Origin: Lumnitzera littorea
Lineage: Eukaryota > Streptophyta > Magnoliopsida > Myrtales > Combretaceae
Reading direction: 5' to 3'
NCBI GenBank assembly: GCA_024138015.1
Contig: JAMXBB010000011.1
Span: 45,234,010-45,298,009, forward strand
DNA: 64,000 nt
Position 1 is the stretch's first letter; the number at the start of each line of letters is the position of its first letter. The notes under the pieces were generated by a model. That model did no database searches, was not told where the DNA came from, and worked only from the letters and a program-made list of their open reading frames with translations. Positions 13,256-26,139 of the stretch are shown in pieces. A program made the position numbers and the translations under genes.

Positions 13256-13399
13256 TATGCTTCTTCATCAATGGCATGTCTCAACAATCATCTTTTTTGC
13301 GTTTCTCCTCATGCCACCACATATCTCTTAAAGTTTTTATTGTAGTATAAAGCCTTTTTAGCTTAGGTGCTAAAAGGAAGTGTTGCAATAGCTTTATTA

Positions 13400-14200
13400 T
13401 CTTTTTTCTTTTTTTAACTATTATAGCTAGCATTCAAATCATTTTTACAATTCACATCTTTTTCCTTTTGTACAACCTAATGTCATGTATCATAAATAAA
13501 TAATACAAGCATCTAGATTTGCTCTATAACCTCAAAACAACCTATAATCATTTTGACAAGCATATATTTTCTCATATCCTACACTTAAATCATTAATAAA
13601 TTTTTTGACTCATAATGGGCACTTAGTAACATAGCTTCTTATGGGAGCATATCACTCAAACATTCAAGTAGAAATCCTAATTGATTTTGTCAACCACCCA
13701 TTCAAACATTTTAAGTGGTATATACATAAAATGCAAGATAACTTTGAGGATGTAGGGCATCTAAGGCATAATTCATCACTAAATTTTTTAAGTTGCTTAT
13801 GAAACTTATTTTTTACATCATTATGTCCTTTTGTATGATGCTTTATATAAAATCCTAGGAGTGACTTATCACCCTCATTGAATGGTTCATCCTTATCAAA
13901 TCTTTCACTCTCTACTTGTTAACAACCTGCCTCATTATTTTCTTGATTATGTATACTAAATGCACTATTCAATAATCTTATAATGTCATCCATCCCTTAT
14001 AGATTTACATGTATAGAATTACGTTACTCATTTAGTGTACTTTGTGCATGAGGGTTATGAAGAGAAGATTTCAATGTAATAACGACAATTGATGACTCTT
14101 TCCTATGAGAACCCCAACAATTATATCTTTTTAGAATACCATCACAAATCATATGTACCTTGACATTATCATATGTTCACAAAGAATGATTGATAGCAAC
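13400..14200 (-). pseudogene. CACTA (En/Spm) transposase remnant
   Basis: On the minus strand, near 14150-14090, HMICDGILKRYNCWGSH resembles the transposase-associated domain found at the N terminus of plant CACTA TnpD-like proteins. Further on, near 13740-13640, LSCILCIYHLKCLNGW resembles the segment before the catalytic region. KKFINDLSVGYEKIYACQND (13605-13545) followed by NLDAC matches the very characteristic 'LGLGYEKIHACPND...LDAC' block. The order and spacing agree with that family. Several in-frame stops and frame changes make it non-functional, and the rest of the transposase is not visible. No CACTA terminal repeats were found nearby. Confidence 0.65.
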
Positions 14201-14229
14201 TAGCAAGGACACAAAATCTTTCCATCATA

Positions 14230-17200
14230 AGATAAATTATGAAAAGCAAAGTTAAGCAACTTTTGCCTCTACACTCAACATTGTATTTAGCCTTGTTCAT
14301 CTAGCTCCTCTCTATTCCGAAAGATACATGACATAAATATAAGAGTATCAATGTAATAAACTGGTATTATAACTATAAAAAAAATTTAAGCATCATGTAA
14401 TACCTCAATTAATGGTGAAATTTTGATGTAATTTCATAACTTTTAGTAATTAAAACACAATAATCATACAAGTAGTAAGGCTAAAAAAAAAGGACCCAAG
14501 TACAAAATAAAGTCTATAAATTATTAATAAATTAGGATTATAAAACAGAATAATCAAATTAGAAAAAAAAGGGGGACTTATAATAGAATGTTAGAATCTT
14601 AAAGTGAAAAAGAACAAGAAGTCCAATAAGAACGTAATCTTTTTAAAAATAATTTTCTTAGTATATAAATTACCATTAAAGCAACAAAAGATGCCTTTAA
14701 ACCTAGCAAACCACTCAATCAATGGTCTAAGTGATGTATGATGTACAAACATATCTCATGACATGCAAGAATACTTTGATTAGTAATGCAAGAGAGGATT
14801 TATAGTGTAGGCGATTAGCATACTGGAACATGGCCATTGTTATGTGTGATGAGACATCAAGAGTACCGCAACCGTTTGTACTTTAATTGCACCTATGCTT
14901 ATGACATTTGAAAGAAGGTGGCCATACATGTCCATTGAGTACCTGATTTTATAAACAAACATGCAAAAATTTATCCATGAATCGGTCAACTACTTATAGA
15001 GATGCAATTCACTTCAAAACATAGATAGAATGCTTCTGATGATGTTTTTAATGTATAGTGAGAATAAGTTTAATAGACATGTAAGAGGCTTGATATGTGT
15101 CTACCACTCTTTTAAAAAAAATTATATAAATATTAATTAGATAAAAAAAAATTACCAAAATGCAAAACCTAAATTACATGTCTGAAATGCGACATTCAAT
15201 TTAATCAAAAAGTTGTATTACTAAGATGCGATTTCATATTTCTTGTATAGTTGCTATATTGTATTTATTAAATGCGATTTTATTAAGTTATTTATTATTT
15301 GTGTTAAAAACATGACAAATATAATGTCATGAACTAGTAGTTGAGGCATAAGGGAAAAATGTGCAAAGTCATGGGTTCAAATCTTATGAACATGTTGGTT
15401 TAGTTTTTTTTTTTTTTGTATAAGCACGATATTGTAATGATAATCATGTAATTAATTTGGTATAATTAGTATTTGTGTAATATTTATTTATTTTAATAGT
15501 AAGCATGTAATTAATTGGACACGTAAGTGTTATAAATATATTAGGCTTGTTATATTGTATAGTATAACATATTTTACATTATGTACTTATTAATTATATC
15601 TAATACTATATTATACAACATATACATTACATGGCCGAGAACAAAAAGTTAAAAAGAAAGCGCACAATGGCGGTCATCATTGCCAACCAGTCTGATCATA
15701 GGGTTGAGATGCCCTTTTCAGAATAACTGCATCAAGCGAAAAACGACTACCGAGATTTGTTCTTTAGATATTCTAAAGAGAAAGATTAGTCTTCAGCTGC
15801 TCTGTCACGTCAATAAATGAGTAAATCCCAATTTTCAAATTCACTGTATAGTAATGAATTTACTTTCACGATGTTTGGATATACAAGCAATATGCAAAAT
15901 ATAATTAGTTGCAAAATATTATTATCCAAAATGAGAAAAGGGTGAAGAAGAATATTAAAGGAAGAATACCGAGTGAAAGGGCTTTGTAAACCTAAGTTTT
16001 TCTTTTTCCCATCCTTTTATATTCACAAGTAATATTCTACATTATGATACAAAGAATGCCAAAAAGATGATCATTTTTCAGTTCTTCCATTCCAAGATTG
16101 TACCAAACGTTGAAAAACAGAGTAAATAAATCCCTTTTATCCTATAAGACTTGAATGCAGAGGACCTAGTTACTGGTAGAACACACGAAGCGAAGATGTT
16201 GAATTGTGATAATGGGAAGCCATCATTAGATATTTTTAACCCACTACATCTTAAGAGTTACTAAACTCCGTTATTGTAATGTTAAGAGGTATTACTCGGT
16301 TTAGAAGTAAGCTCAAGAAAAATTCCAATCTCAAAAAATTGTAATTCTTTGAAGAACCTACAACTACATAACATGCTCATAACAACTACACCAAGAAGCT
16401 TGCAAAAATCCCTAAAAAGCGTGAAAAAAAAAAAAAAAGGAAAGAAAAGAAAAGAAGAAGAAACAGTACCTAAAATTAAGTATCGGAATTATGAAATGCG
16501 ACTATAATGCCACGTTAATGTCATGTTCGTTTTCATTTTCTATTAAGAATTTTGAAACACGACTATAGTTGAAACAAAATATCCATGAGAAATCGACCGA
16601 AAAGCAAAAATTTCAACCATGTCTCTATTATGAACTATTCTTTCTTGGACTCCATACACAGATAACAAGTAGGATTACATGAATTGCTCAATTGACAAAC
16701 CATCTTCACTGAAAAATGTAAAATCAATTTCCTCGTGCTCATAACCACTCTAAAGGACAAGAAAAAGCAAGAGTTGGAAGATCACTTGCTAGCTGAATGA
16801 TTAATACAAGGAACGTGTACTATAAAACAACAGTCCAGTCAAGAAGGCTTTGGAATGATAAGCAATCAGAGCTTAATCTATAGATTTGACTGTCAGAGAA
16901 CTTTCTAAAATCAATCACCCTCTAAATGCACTGGGGTTCTGATTATACTCTATGATGAAGTGGAGACATTCCAAATAGTTCTTTTCTCTTTGCACTAACT
17001 GCACTCCAAAAAATTTGTAAAATTAACATAGTTGTATCAATGGTTTCGCGTTGCTCAAATGGCTCGATAACAATTGTTAGTTTTAGATCCATACCCTTTT
17101 TCAAATGTCAAATAATAAAGAGGAGGAAAGTATATGGGTAGCAAAATTGGGATCTTCCTTTCACATACCATAATGTTTTAGAAAGATTCTATCGGATAAT

Positions 17201-17890
17201 GGTTTGATTTGATCGAACGTTCGATTCAACTGATGCCAAATAGGAAATCGGAGAGAACACAACCAATTGTGATACAATCCAGTAAAATATAGAATCTCCT
17301 GAGATCAAATGCATATAGTCTTGGACCGAAGAATAATATAAGCTAAAAGTGGTTAATAGTAGGTCTTATCCATTAAAATATAACTAAAATGATCAAGTAA
17401 AAAAATCTCACACATTTGAAAAGGTCCTCTCTCGCTGTAAATTCATCAAGAATTTTACTTTTTTTTTTCCCCCTAATAGCAAGATTTACTGAGGATAGAA
17501 TATTTTAGTTTCTAGTTTCCTTTAAAAAATTTTTCTCTATGCAAAAATTTGTACTTTTACCATATGAGAGCATGAGAAGTTCTCCTTTTATTGAATATTT
17601 CTTCCATGAATAATAGAAAAATGCTGAGGTTCATGTAAGAATATATATCTTAAAAATACTAAACTTAAAAGATGCCAACTATTCAACTAGAATAAGATCT
17701 CTATGTGCCATAATAAGTCCACAAAAAGCTAATAAACTTAAAAGGGATCATCTATAGCTAAGTGGAATCGACTTCATAAATAACAATCCAATGCTCCATC
17801 CACTAAAATAACTATCACATATAAAAAAATCTACATAAGCCTGAGCAATTAGTAAGAATAATAAATTTCGCAACAAGAACTTCAGAGGAC
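14230..17890. other. Repetitive-looking DNA without a recognisable gene
   Basis: No coding motif was recognised. The motif 'aaatgcga' recurs at about 15186, 15226, 15268 and 16494, with a diverged 'acacgac' form at 16556, so the copies bracket 15180-16560. This may mark a decayed element. Poly-T and poly-A runs occur at 15405 and 16426. Confidence 0.35.
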
Positions 17891-17914
17891 TATATGTAAG
17901 AAGGCAAATGGGTG

Positions 17915-19330
17915 CTCCTATGATTGTATTCCAATCTCCGAAAGATGAAACTAGTAATCAGTTTTAGAGAAGCAAAAAACATTTTGCTTCATCGGCAAAT
18001 GAGGACTCAACAACATCTAGTACTGTGAATAAAGAAACTCAAGGAGTCCCCGGAGGACCCAGACCAAGCAAACTCTCGTTCCTGATTGTTACAAATATTT
18101 TGGGAGCGTACAAGAAGTTTTGTTTCAAATAAATGAATGGAGCAAGATCTATGGACCATGACATAGAAGTGTCAAAAGAAGAAGAAAATAAATTAAATGA
18201 GAATGTAGAACCAGGAGCATGTTATGTTAACTTCTTGAAAATAGAGAAGGAAATCTTATGTGCGCATGGTAGAATTCCTTCATTGTGAAGGTGATGAGAT
18301 CAAACCCAGGATATAAAATTACGTGAGAAAAGCTCCGAAGGATGTAGAGAAGTATCGGAATATTTAAACTTATACATGCAAGATTGGGGTATTATTATAT
18401 CACCCTCGATAATCCTATGGACTTTCAATAGGTGATTAGAAATGACCCAAGGTTTGTGAATGGAAAATACTTGTTGCTTTAAAAGATGGGAATCGGATTT
18501 TCAGGCCAGAAGAGGCGAACTTTGATGTAATGGTAGTATGGGAAAGGATTTTTGGCTTACTAGTAGAATATTACTTGTCTCTATGCATCCGAAGAAGTGG
18601 GGAAAAGAATAGGACCGGTTCTAAGATATGATTCTTTTAAGTAAATATAAACACGCCTCTAAAGCACGCGATAATCTTGAATGGAGTATCATATATGGTT
18701 ATTTATGAGGGCCTACCTAAACTATGTGAATACTGTGGTAGGATAAGCTACAACAAGAATTCTTATCCTTTTCGAGAAGAAGAAAAGGAAGGAAACTAGG
18801 GGGAAAAGGAGGAAAGAACAGAAGGAGACGATGAAGAGAAACAAGTCAAAGAGAATGGGGCAGATGGACAAATGGCTAAAGAAAGGGTAGAGGAACAAAC
18901 ATGAAAAGATGAAGTGAATGATAAGACATGGGTAAAAGAGTAGGAGACAAGGGAGGCGAATAAGGCAAAGGGGACTAACAGCTCACATCCTAAGATAGAG
19001 GATTTAATTGGCTAGGAAAAGGGGAGTATGGAGTACAAAGAATGGATACAAGTACAACGTAGGAAAAACAAACAAAAAAAGCCAAAAAACAGGTAGATTG
19101 AATGAGAGATATTAAGGATGAGGGTGCAAAGCCTTGTGGAACATAAAAAAAATACTACTAATGACAACACACATTTGGAAAGTACTAATGAACTACCATA
19201 GGAGAATGAGGAGACAGGAATGTAGGAGGTCACATTGATTAAACCAATCAAGGGGACGTCTCGAAATGAAATAAAGAAAGCAGAGAGAGAAGAAGGAAGT
19301 TTTGTACCTAAAAATTGATAAAACAAAGTT
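17915..19330 (+). pseudogene. LINE ORF1 (nucleic-acid-binding protein) remnant
   Basis: Fragments in the plus frames include VIRNDPRFVNGKYLLL (after 18430) and, near 18690-18765, MVIYEGLPKLCEYCGRISYN, which matches the 'YEGLP..C..CGR.GH' CCHC knuckle typical of plant LINE ORF1. The last Cys/His positions are altered (NKNSYPF). A highly acidic/lysine-rich tail follows (18780-19000). In plant LINEs this protein coats the RNA. The reading frame is broken repeatedly. ORF-like openings on the opposite strand (19012-19326, 19392-19586) are accidental. Confidence 0.65.
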
Positions 19331-19984
19331 TAAACAAAAGAAAGGAATTAGAATTTGCAACAAGGAAAGTAAGGGTACCTCACTTAAGAAACTAGTAAGA
19401 TAACATAGTTTGCATGCTAGAAGTAGAAGTGTTGATCCAAATGTTACAGGGGGGTCTCAATTCTTGAAGCAGCACTCGAACCTTCATATATAGGAAGTGC
19501 AAATGGAACACTTTTCGTAGCAAATAATGATCAAACTTTAGCAAGTGACCATGACAGCAACCAAGTGGAAAAGACATAGAGTACAATATATTCTTTATTA
19601 GCTAATGTTCCAAGAGGGAAGACCAACAAGAACATCAGTAGAAAGCATGCTACTAATGAAATGGCCATGATCAAGTCGACATAATCGGGAAGATCATACA
19701 AGACTTGCTGGAGTAGACTTGTAGAGCGGTGGTCAAGAACACAATGATGAAAATAACAATCCTACAAAGAGTTCCGTTCACAAAACCATTCATAGAGGAT
19801 TAGAGGAAGCAATTCCTGATCACATTATGGGAAATGCAAAATGTAGTGGGTGAGGACAATTTTTTGGTCGCATAGATGGAAGGTGGAGATTGAGCGCTAT
19901 GTTCAAGACTTTACATAGGACAGGTGGTTTAGGAATTTCTTTAGTTTTCTTAACCCATAATTTATGAATATCTTATTGTCCAAA

Positions 19985-20740
19985 ATGAAGCCAAAATACT
20001 TAAAAATTTTAAAATGGAATGCAAGAGGAACTAACTTAGAGCAATGACCTAGGGCTTTCAAAGACCTGGTGGCACAGTATAGGCCGTAGGTAATGGTTTT
20101 GACTGAAACTAGAATGGATAGGGTAGGAGCGGAAAAATTATAGGAAAGAGTTGGTATGAATTGGATGGCTTACTTAGAAGCAGAAGGGTATAGTAGAGGG
20201 ATTGTAGTCCTTTAGAATGCAAAAGAGGTGGCAATAAGGGAGAGACACCCTTCCAGATAGCAAATGATTTTTGAAATTCATCTATGCAATTCCTACCTTT
20301 CTTTTTTTTTTTTTTTCCTAGATATTTATGCAACTCTTAGATTTGAGGAGAGATGTCTTCTTTAAGAAGAGTTAAGGGCCTTGTCAAATTGGGTGAATGG
20401 GCAATGGTTGTCGATGGGAGACTTTCACGAAGTCTTATGTGCGGAGGAGAGGTGGGAAGGAAATGGAGTAGATCAATATAAGGTGGAGAGATATCAAAAG
20501 TCTATGGATGACTCTTGGATGATCGATTTAGGGTTCATCATAACTAAATTTACTTGTTGCAAACAATCTAAGAATATAAGGGACCTTATCCAAACAAGGT
20601 TCGATAGGGCTTAGGCAAATAATTACTGGAGGTACTTATTTCCAGAAGCAAAACTCTTTTACATAGCTTCTAATCAGTCTGATCATTTGCTAATTTTCTT
20701 CAATACTAGTCTAACCATTAGTAGTTGGGCCTAAGGAGAG
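19985..20740 (+). pseudogene. LINE AP-type endonuclease domain remnant
   Basis: The domain begins LKILKWNARGTN near 19998, matching the conserved 'WNVRG' start, then VMVLTETRMD (metal-binding Glu region) near 20095. SMGDFHEVL (20410) corresponds to the 'GDFNE' motif with Asn changed to His, and NQSDHLLIFF (20670) retains the 'SDH' motif. This enzyme nicks target DNA to prime reverse transcription. In-frame stops (for example after NLEQ near 20046) show decay. Confidence 0.7.
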
Positions 20741-20949
20741 AAGATTGTTTAGATTTCAACTGATGTGATTGGAACATCCAAACTTTAAGGAGTTTATAAC
20801 ACAAGCTTGGAAGTGGCCTACATTTAAGTACCTCAATGATTTAGATGGATATATTTAGGTCCTAAGGAAATGAAATAAGGAAGTGTTCGACATGATTCAC
20901 CAAAGAAAGGAAAGTATTTTGAAAGGTTTAGAAAGAGTAAAAATGAAAC

Positions 20950-23480
20950 TAATGAACAATCTCTCGTAGATCGGGAAGCTCGACTAAAAAAGGAACTGGA
21001 CCTAATGCTAAACCAAGAGGAGAAGTTGTGGGCTATTAAGGCAAAATCAAAATGGATCTTAAAAGGGGAGAGAAATACAAAGTTCTTCCATGCCTCCACT
21101 AGAGTTAAAAGATTGAAATCAAGAATTAGAGGCTTCTTTGACTCCGTTGGATAGTGGGCGATAGATCTAGATGAAGTTTAAAGAATTATTTTACAATACT
21201 TTAGAAACCTTTTTGCGTTAGAGAGGATACATGTGAGAATTCAAGATGAAGATTGGTTCTATAGTCTCAATGCCCTTTCTGAGGAAAAGAAGGCACAATT
21301 GCAGTAAGACTGTATTAGGGAAGAGATAAAACGAGTACTCTGGAGCATATGAAATAATACGTCCTTGAGGGTAGATAGGCTTTATGTTGAGTTCTTCAAA
21401 CACTATTGGGAAATCGTTTAGGAGACCATATGTGATACTATAAAAGACATCTTTAGGAAGGATATAGTGCTAAATGATATCAACTAAAGTGATATGAATC
21501 GAAGCTAAGGACTAATAAGGCCGATCGCCAAAAAAAAAATATAAAGTTAGTCCAAGCTTGTTGAAAGCTTGAAAATGAAGATGGAAATATGTGAAAATAA
21601 GAAAGTAAACAAGCAACCCACGAATGTTTCCGAGGATATGACACACCAAGGAAACTTTAAGAACATACGGCTCAACTGGATATGACGCACGAGCTGGTCC
21701 GATGAGGGTACTCACCACCTAAACTTGCTTAAGGGTTATAATAATAATGACATAAGCAAACAAGTTGAGAAAATGTTCACGAAAAGGAGTATATTCAATA
21801 TCAGATGTAAGATTACATCATGCAGCTCCATATTACAAGAGTATTTATACTCGAATTGCTAGGGTATCCTACCTAAAATAGAAAGGACTAAAAGGGTAAT
21901 GTCTAAAATGAGTATGATACAAGGAAAGTTTAAAGGGTATTATTGGAAATACAATAAAAATGGGTATCTTGTACGGAAGATTCTATTATAGGTGGTCTTA
22001 GGAGACGTGGCGGATGACTAGTGGTTATGTGCCTGACAAAAAGATAGACAACTGTTTGGTTCGCCTAGGTGTTATTAAGTGATCATGCTTAGCCAAGATG
22101 ACAGCTCAACAATACCGAGTTAATTAAGTGACTTTTCTAAGGTAAATTTAACTTAGATGCATTAGTTATAGCTTAGATTCAAGTCAGTTGAGTAGTTGGT
22201 CAGATGGGCCAAGTTATTGTCTAGATGTGTCTTTGGTCAGTAATTGGAGACTATTGATAATTATAAGAGGGATCGACTCAACCAAGGCATCGAGTTGGTA
22301 AACTATAATAGTTTAGATTCCTCAAATGTGGTACATGAAGAAAGAACTCGTCGGGCTATGCTTTCTAGTCCTCGGGATCGGGTTCGAATCAAGAATCTGG
22401 TGGTTTGATTCCTATCACAAACTCTCATAGTTTTGGTTCTAAAGATTTTGGGAGCTAATGAAAGATTATAGGCCCATCAGCATATGCTCCACTATAAATG
22501 AAGTGGTTGGTAAGCTATTGGTAAATTAACTTTATCCTCTCTTGAATGACTTTATTAGATTGGAGCAATCGATTTTTGTTCCAGGAAGAGTAGCTAAAGA
22601 TAACTTAGTAGTGTTTTGAGAAGTTCTTCATTTCTTAAATAAGAAAAAAGGTATTGGATGGTCATTAAACTAGACCTTGGAAAATCATATAACAGAATGG
22701 AATGAGATTTTGTGAGATTTACCTTAGGAAAGCTCAATTTCCTAGAGAATTAGATTAAACTAGTAGGATCTTATCTTTCTTTGGTGTCGTTTAGAGTAAC
22801 CATAAATGGGGCCCTTTGTCACCCCATTTATTCATAATTGCCTTGGAATTCTAAAGTAACCTTATCCAGGGTTTGATAATAGAGAAGAAATGGGATCCTT
22901 TAAAGACGAGTGGAATAGACATTTGTCTTTCACACTTATGTTTTGCTAACAACAAGCTATTTATGGGTGAGGCTTCATTTGAAAATGTAGAACAAATGAA
23001 GAAAGCTATGGAATACTTCAGATTGATCTTTGGGCAAAAAGTTAACTAAGAAAAATCCTGTGCTATTGTCTCTAGAAATATAAGTTTAGATTCAACAAGA
23101 AGGATCTATGGTAGGCTCAGATAAAGCTAAACGTTGAGATGGGGAAGTACCTTGGGAAGCCAGTAAAGAAAGGATTTGGTTAGAAAAAAAGGAGGAAGTT
23201 AGTTGGTTGGAAAGCTAAGATGTTATCTATGGCAGGGCGTAAGTTACTTATTTCTTCGGTATTTGAAAATATCTTAAATTATTACTCTCAAGCTATCCAA
23301 ATGTTAAAAGGCAGAGTAGCATAGCTAGAGAAAGTGCACAGGAAGTTTTTATGGGGGTCAATGGAGAAAAAAAGGAAGATCTATTGGATAAGTTGGGATA
23401 AAGTTAAATGCTTAAAGGAGCATGGTAGATTGGGAATGTCAAATACAAGAAGGAGAAATAGGGCGGATTTCATGAAATTG
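20950..23480 (+). pseudogene. LINE reverse transcriptase, interrupted by a solo LTR
   Basis: The N-terminal part (20985-21489) contains the 'KSKW.LKGERNTKFFHAS' block that precedes LINE RTs and the segment ending VLNDIN. After the solo LTR, translation resumes with TLIVLVLKILGAN and DYRPISICSTINEVVGKLL (22450-22515), QSIFVPGRVAKDNLVV (22568), MVIKLDLGKSYNRM (22660) and PLSPHLFIIALE (22813). The catalytic FADD box is replaced by FANN (22935), which would abolish polymerisation even without the insertion and stops. The region to about 23480 matches the thumb and downstream LINE sequence. Confidence 0.75.
21490..22417 (-). mobile_element. Solo LTR inserted in the LINE
   Basis: The 928-bp block starts TGATATGAATC and ends GATTCCTATCA; these termini are inverted copies of each other (10 of 11). 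The flanking five bases are TAAAG and CAAAC, possibly a diverged target duplication. LINE coding resumes in register right after it. Inside, phrases such as AGGATATGACACACCAA are shared with the LTRs at 25255 and 30945, so it is a diverged relative of that gypsy family in the same orientation. Confidence 0.75.
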
Positions 23481-23939
23481 GTTTGGAAAGTAGGCACATG
23501 GAAAGTGGTCTAGGAAAATCTAATTAAAAAGAAATATAAATGGAAGAAACCAAAGAGGTAGACCGCACTTTTTTTGTGAGTTAAGCAAGGCCAAAAGTTG
23601 GATGGTTGAAAAAGTTAAAGTGCAACTAAGAAGTAGGAGTGAAACCTTCTTTTGGATGGATAATTAGATGAAAACAGGTAATGTGAAGAGTTGGTTATTT
23701 GGTTCTTTGAATAAGTATGGTGAAAAGATTACAGTAAAGCAAGTATGGGGTGGTGTGGGAGGATGAAGAGAAAATATTATTGGATATCCCATAAACATAG
23801 ATATAATGGAAAAAATGGGTATGGTGGTCTTACAGGAAGGTGAGGTCAATGACATTAAACACTGGCCTTATGAAGTAAGTGGAGAAGTTTATACAAAATC
23901 AACCTACGGACTCTTATTCAAGGAAGAGAGTATAGAGAC

Positions 23940-24960
23940 CATGCCCCACATATAGATGTTGTTATGGCGGATGTTGCATAATGGCTTGCTAACAAGAGAT
24001 AACTTAAGGAAGAGAGGTGTAAATGTAGACTTGTTTTGTCCTTTGTGTCATGAAGCAGAGGAAACCATATGGCATATTTTCTTCTACTATAAGAAGAGTA
24101 AAGAGCTATGGAACTTGATGGGGGTTCAAAGATTATTAAAGGAGTAGGTGGAGAGTGAGAAGAAAATGTAGATAAAAAGACAATCTTAATGGAAATCTAG
24201 GAAATGGAACATAAGGGATCTACTCAAGCAAGTGTCGCTATTTGCGTTGAGAGAGATCTAGAGAGAAAGGAATAAATGGGTGTTTAACCTAGAAGTGAAG
24301 GATGAAGACCGGTTTGTAAGGATTTGGATGGAAGCAAGAGAATGGTTAGCTAATTATAAATTAACGAGGAAAGATAAGAATAGAAATGAGTTTGATAGGA
24401 ATTGGACTCGATTAGAAAAATGATAGGTGAAAGTTAATTGTGATAGTGTAATTGATGAGCTAGGCTTATAAGGAGGTACAAGTGCAGATGGAGTAATGTT
24501 AGGGGGGACTTATAAAGAAATTATGGAATGTATCCCCCTCAGAGGTAGAATTATGGGCCATTAGCCATGGAATCGAGTTGGTAAGAAGGATGGGGTTTAA
24601 GAAGGTGATCATGGAGGTGGACTCGTAGCAAGTGTTGGGTTGGGTTAACAAGGAGTGTGAACTATGATTTATGCCATCTTACTCTTGCTAATTTTATTAA
24701 CTCCATATCATACTTTAATGATATTATTTTTTATAGGGTTAATTGTAAATCAAACAAGGTAGCAGATATGCTACCCAAGAAGGCTCTTAATGTAGCAAAA
24801 GATTTTGAGTTTGTGGATTTTGTTTCGCTATGTTTAGCGAATGTTATTTTAAGAGATTATAGGAATATTTCTTTCTCCTTTTATGTTGATGAAACTAAGT
24901 ATGGCATGATGAATGTTGGTCAGTTTTATCTCGTGAATTGTATATGATGGTTCGGTTTAA
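23940..24960 (+). pseudogene. LINE zf-RVT and RNase H region
   Basis: The first part (23956-24147) is open for 63 codons and carries LLWRMLHNGLLTRDNL and FCPLCHEAEETIWHIFF, the zinc-binding zf-RVT domain of plant LINEs; its final Cys is replaced by Tyr. An RNase H domain follows: VKVNCDSVID (24428), AELWAISHGIELV (24548), VIMEVDS (24606) and NKVADML (24756). The four acidic catalytic positions (D, E, D, D) appear to be retained despite stops. The 3' end reads into an A-rich tail. Confidence 0.7.
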
Positions 24961-25249
24961 TATAGATTATGTTCACAAAAAAAATTAATAAAAATAATAC
25001 AATTGGATTCTAGAATATATATGACATGGAGAAATGTGCAATGCTAGTAAATAAAAAATGTCAACAAAATTGTTCGAATGCTTCAAGTTGCAAAGATCAA
25101 ACCTACACTTATGCTAATCCCATATGCTTCACCATTGATGATTTGTTGTCAAAAAATGAAAGTGAACCACATAAAGAAATATCCCTTACGGTTTTAATGT
25201 CTCTCATCAAAATAGATTGAAAGTGTCCAAAAGTTTGGAGATAAAGTAA

Positions 25250-25254
25250 CAAGT
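25250..25254. repeat. Target site duplication CAAGT (left copy)
   Basis: CAAGT directly precedes the left LTR and is repeated exactly at 31854-31858. Confidence 0.85.
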
Positions 25255-26116
25255 TGGTATGCCTAGGAGCTCAGTTATCACTAGGACTTACCGTAATAGA
25301 TTTGAACTAAAATGGGTCTTTCAAGATATCAAAGAAAATTAGAGAAAAATGGTTCACAGACAAATAAGAGTAATTGACGTGAAGCTACTCGAAGGATATG
25401 ACACACCAACAAACACAACACAGCTTGACACTTCACTTAATATGCTGCATAAGCTGATGTCAAGGTCTACCCACCACTAATCTTAAGTTATTCGACAAGA
25501 TTAGATATGAGTGTATGTAAAATGGACTTAGAGAGGGTTGTCTGACAAAGGAAAAGAGACTATTTATAATAAGTCTCTAGGATAACATTACAATTAAAGA
25601 AATTACAAGAAAGTATAAACAAAAAGGAAATTTGTAGTATATGCAAAAAAGGATAAAAAGGACAAAAGACAAAAATGAAAAAAGTAATACAATATCAGAT
25701 GAGGTAGATAGGTGGTAGTATAACATTGGTCCTATATGAATATTCTCTATGTACAGCAGGCGAAAGGGATCAAGATGTTGTAGCAATAAAGGGGCCAAAA
25801 CAAGAGAGATGGTGGGATGCTAAGAGAAAACTACTTAACTATTAAGTGAGTCTCTTGTCACTTAGCAAGAACTTCTCAGCAGTAGTTGGTCGAATTACTT
25901 GGCACAAGGTCCTTGACAAGGGAATGGTTAGCATCACCACTATTGAGTGTATAAATCAACATGTGACAATATGTAAAGCTTAAGGAGTTTAACCATCCGT
26001 ATTCGGTGTAAAGTTTCTCGTCATCAGCAGGTTATCGAGAGAGAATTATTCGGGTGAAGGATTGGAGGCCTCAAAGCCGTGTGCGAGTAATAGGACCAGT
26101 AGTCAGCAGCTCATCA
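25255..26116 (-). repeat. 3' LTR of the gypsy element
   Basis: 862 bp. Plus-strand ends are TGGTATGCC at 25255 and CTCATCA at 26116. It aligns with 30945-31853. Confidence 0.85.
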
Positions 26117-26139
26117 GTTCCCCAAGGTTGCTGAAGATT

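Larger units (their letters stand above)
17900..24990 (+). mobile_element. Decayed LINE (non-LTR retrotransposon) split by a solo LTR
   Basis: Domains follow the plant LINE order on the plus strand: ORF1 with a CCHC motif, AP endonuclease, reverse transcriptase, zf-RVT zinc-binding domain and RNase H. The 3' end has an A-rich tail (24975-24995). About 930 bp of foreign LTR (21490-22417) lies inside the RT. Without it the element is roughly 6.1 kb, a normal size for plant L1-like LINEs. The 5' boundary is an estimate, and no target duplication was identified. Stops and frame changes are frequent. Confidence 0.8.

Noticed and set aside
19012..19326. 104-codon open frame on the minus strand
   Set aside because: It is antisense to the LINE ORF1 remnant, is dominated by Phe/Leu/Ser from purine-rich sense DNA, and has no motif.
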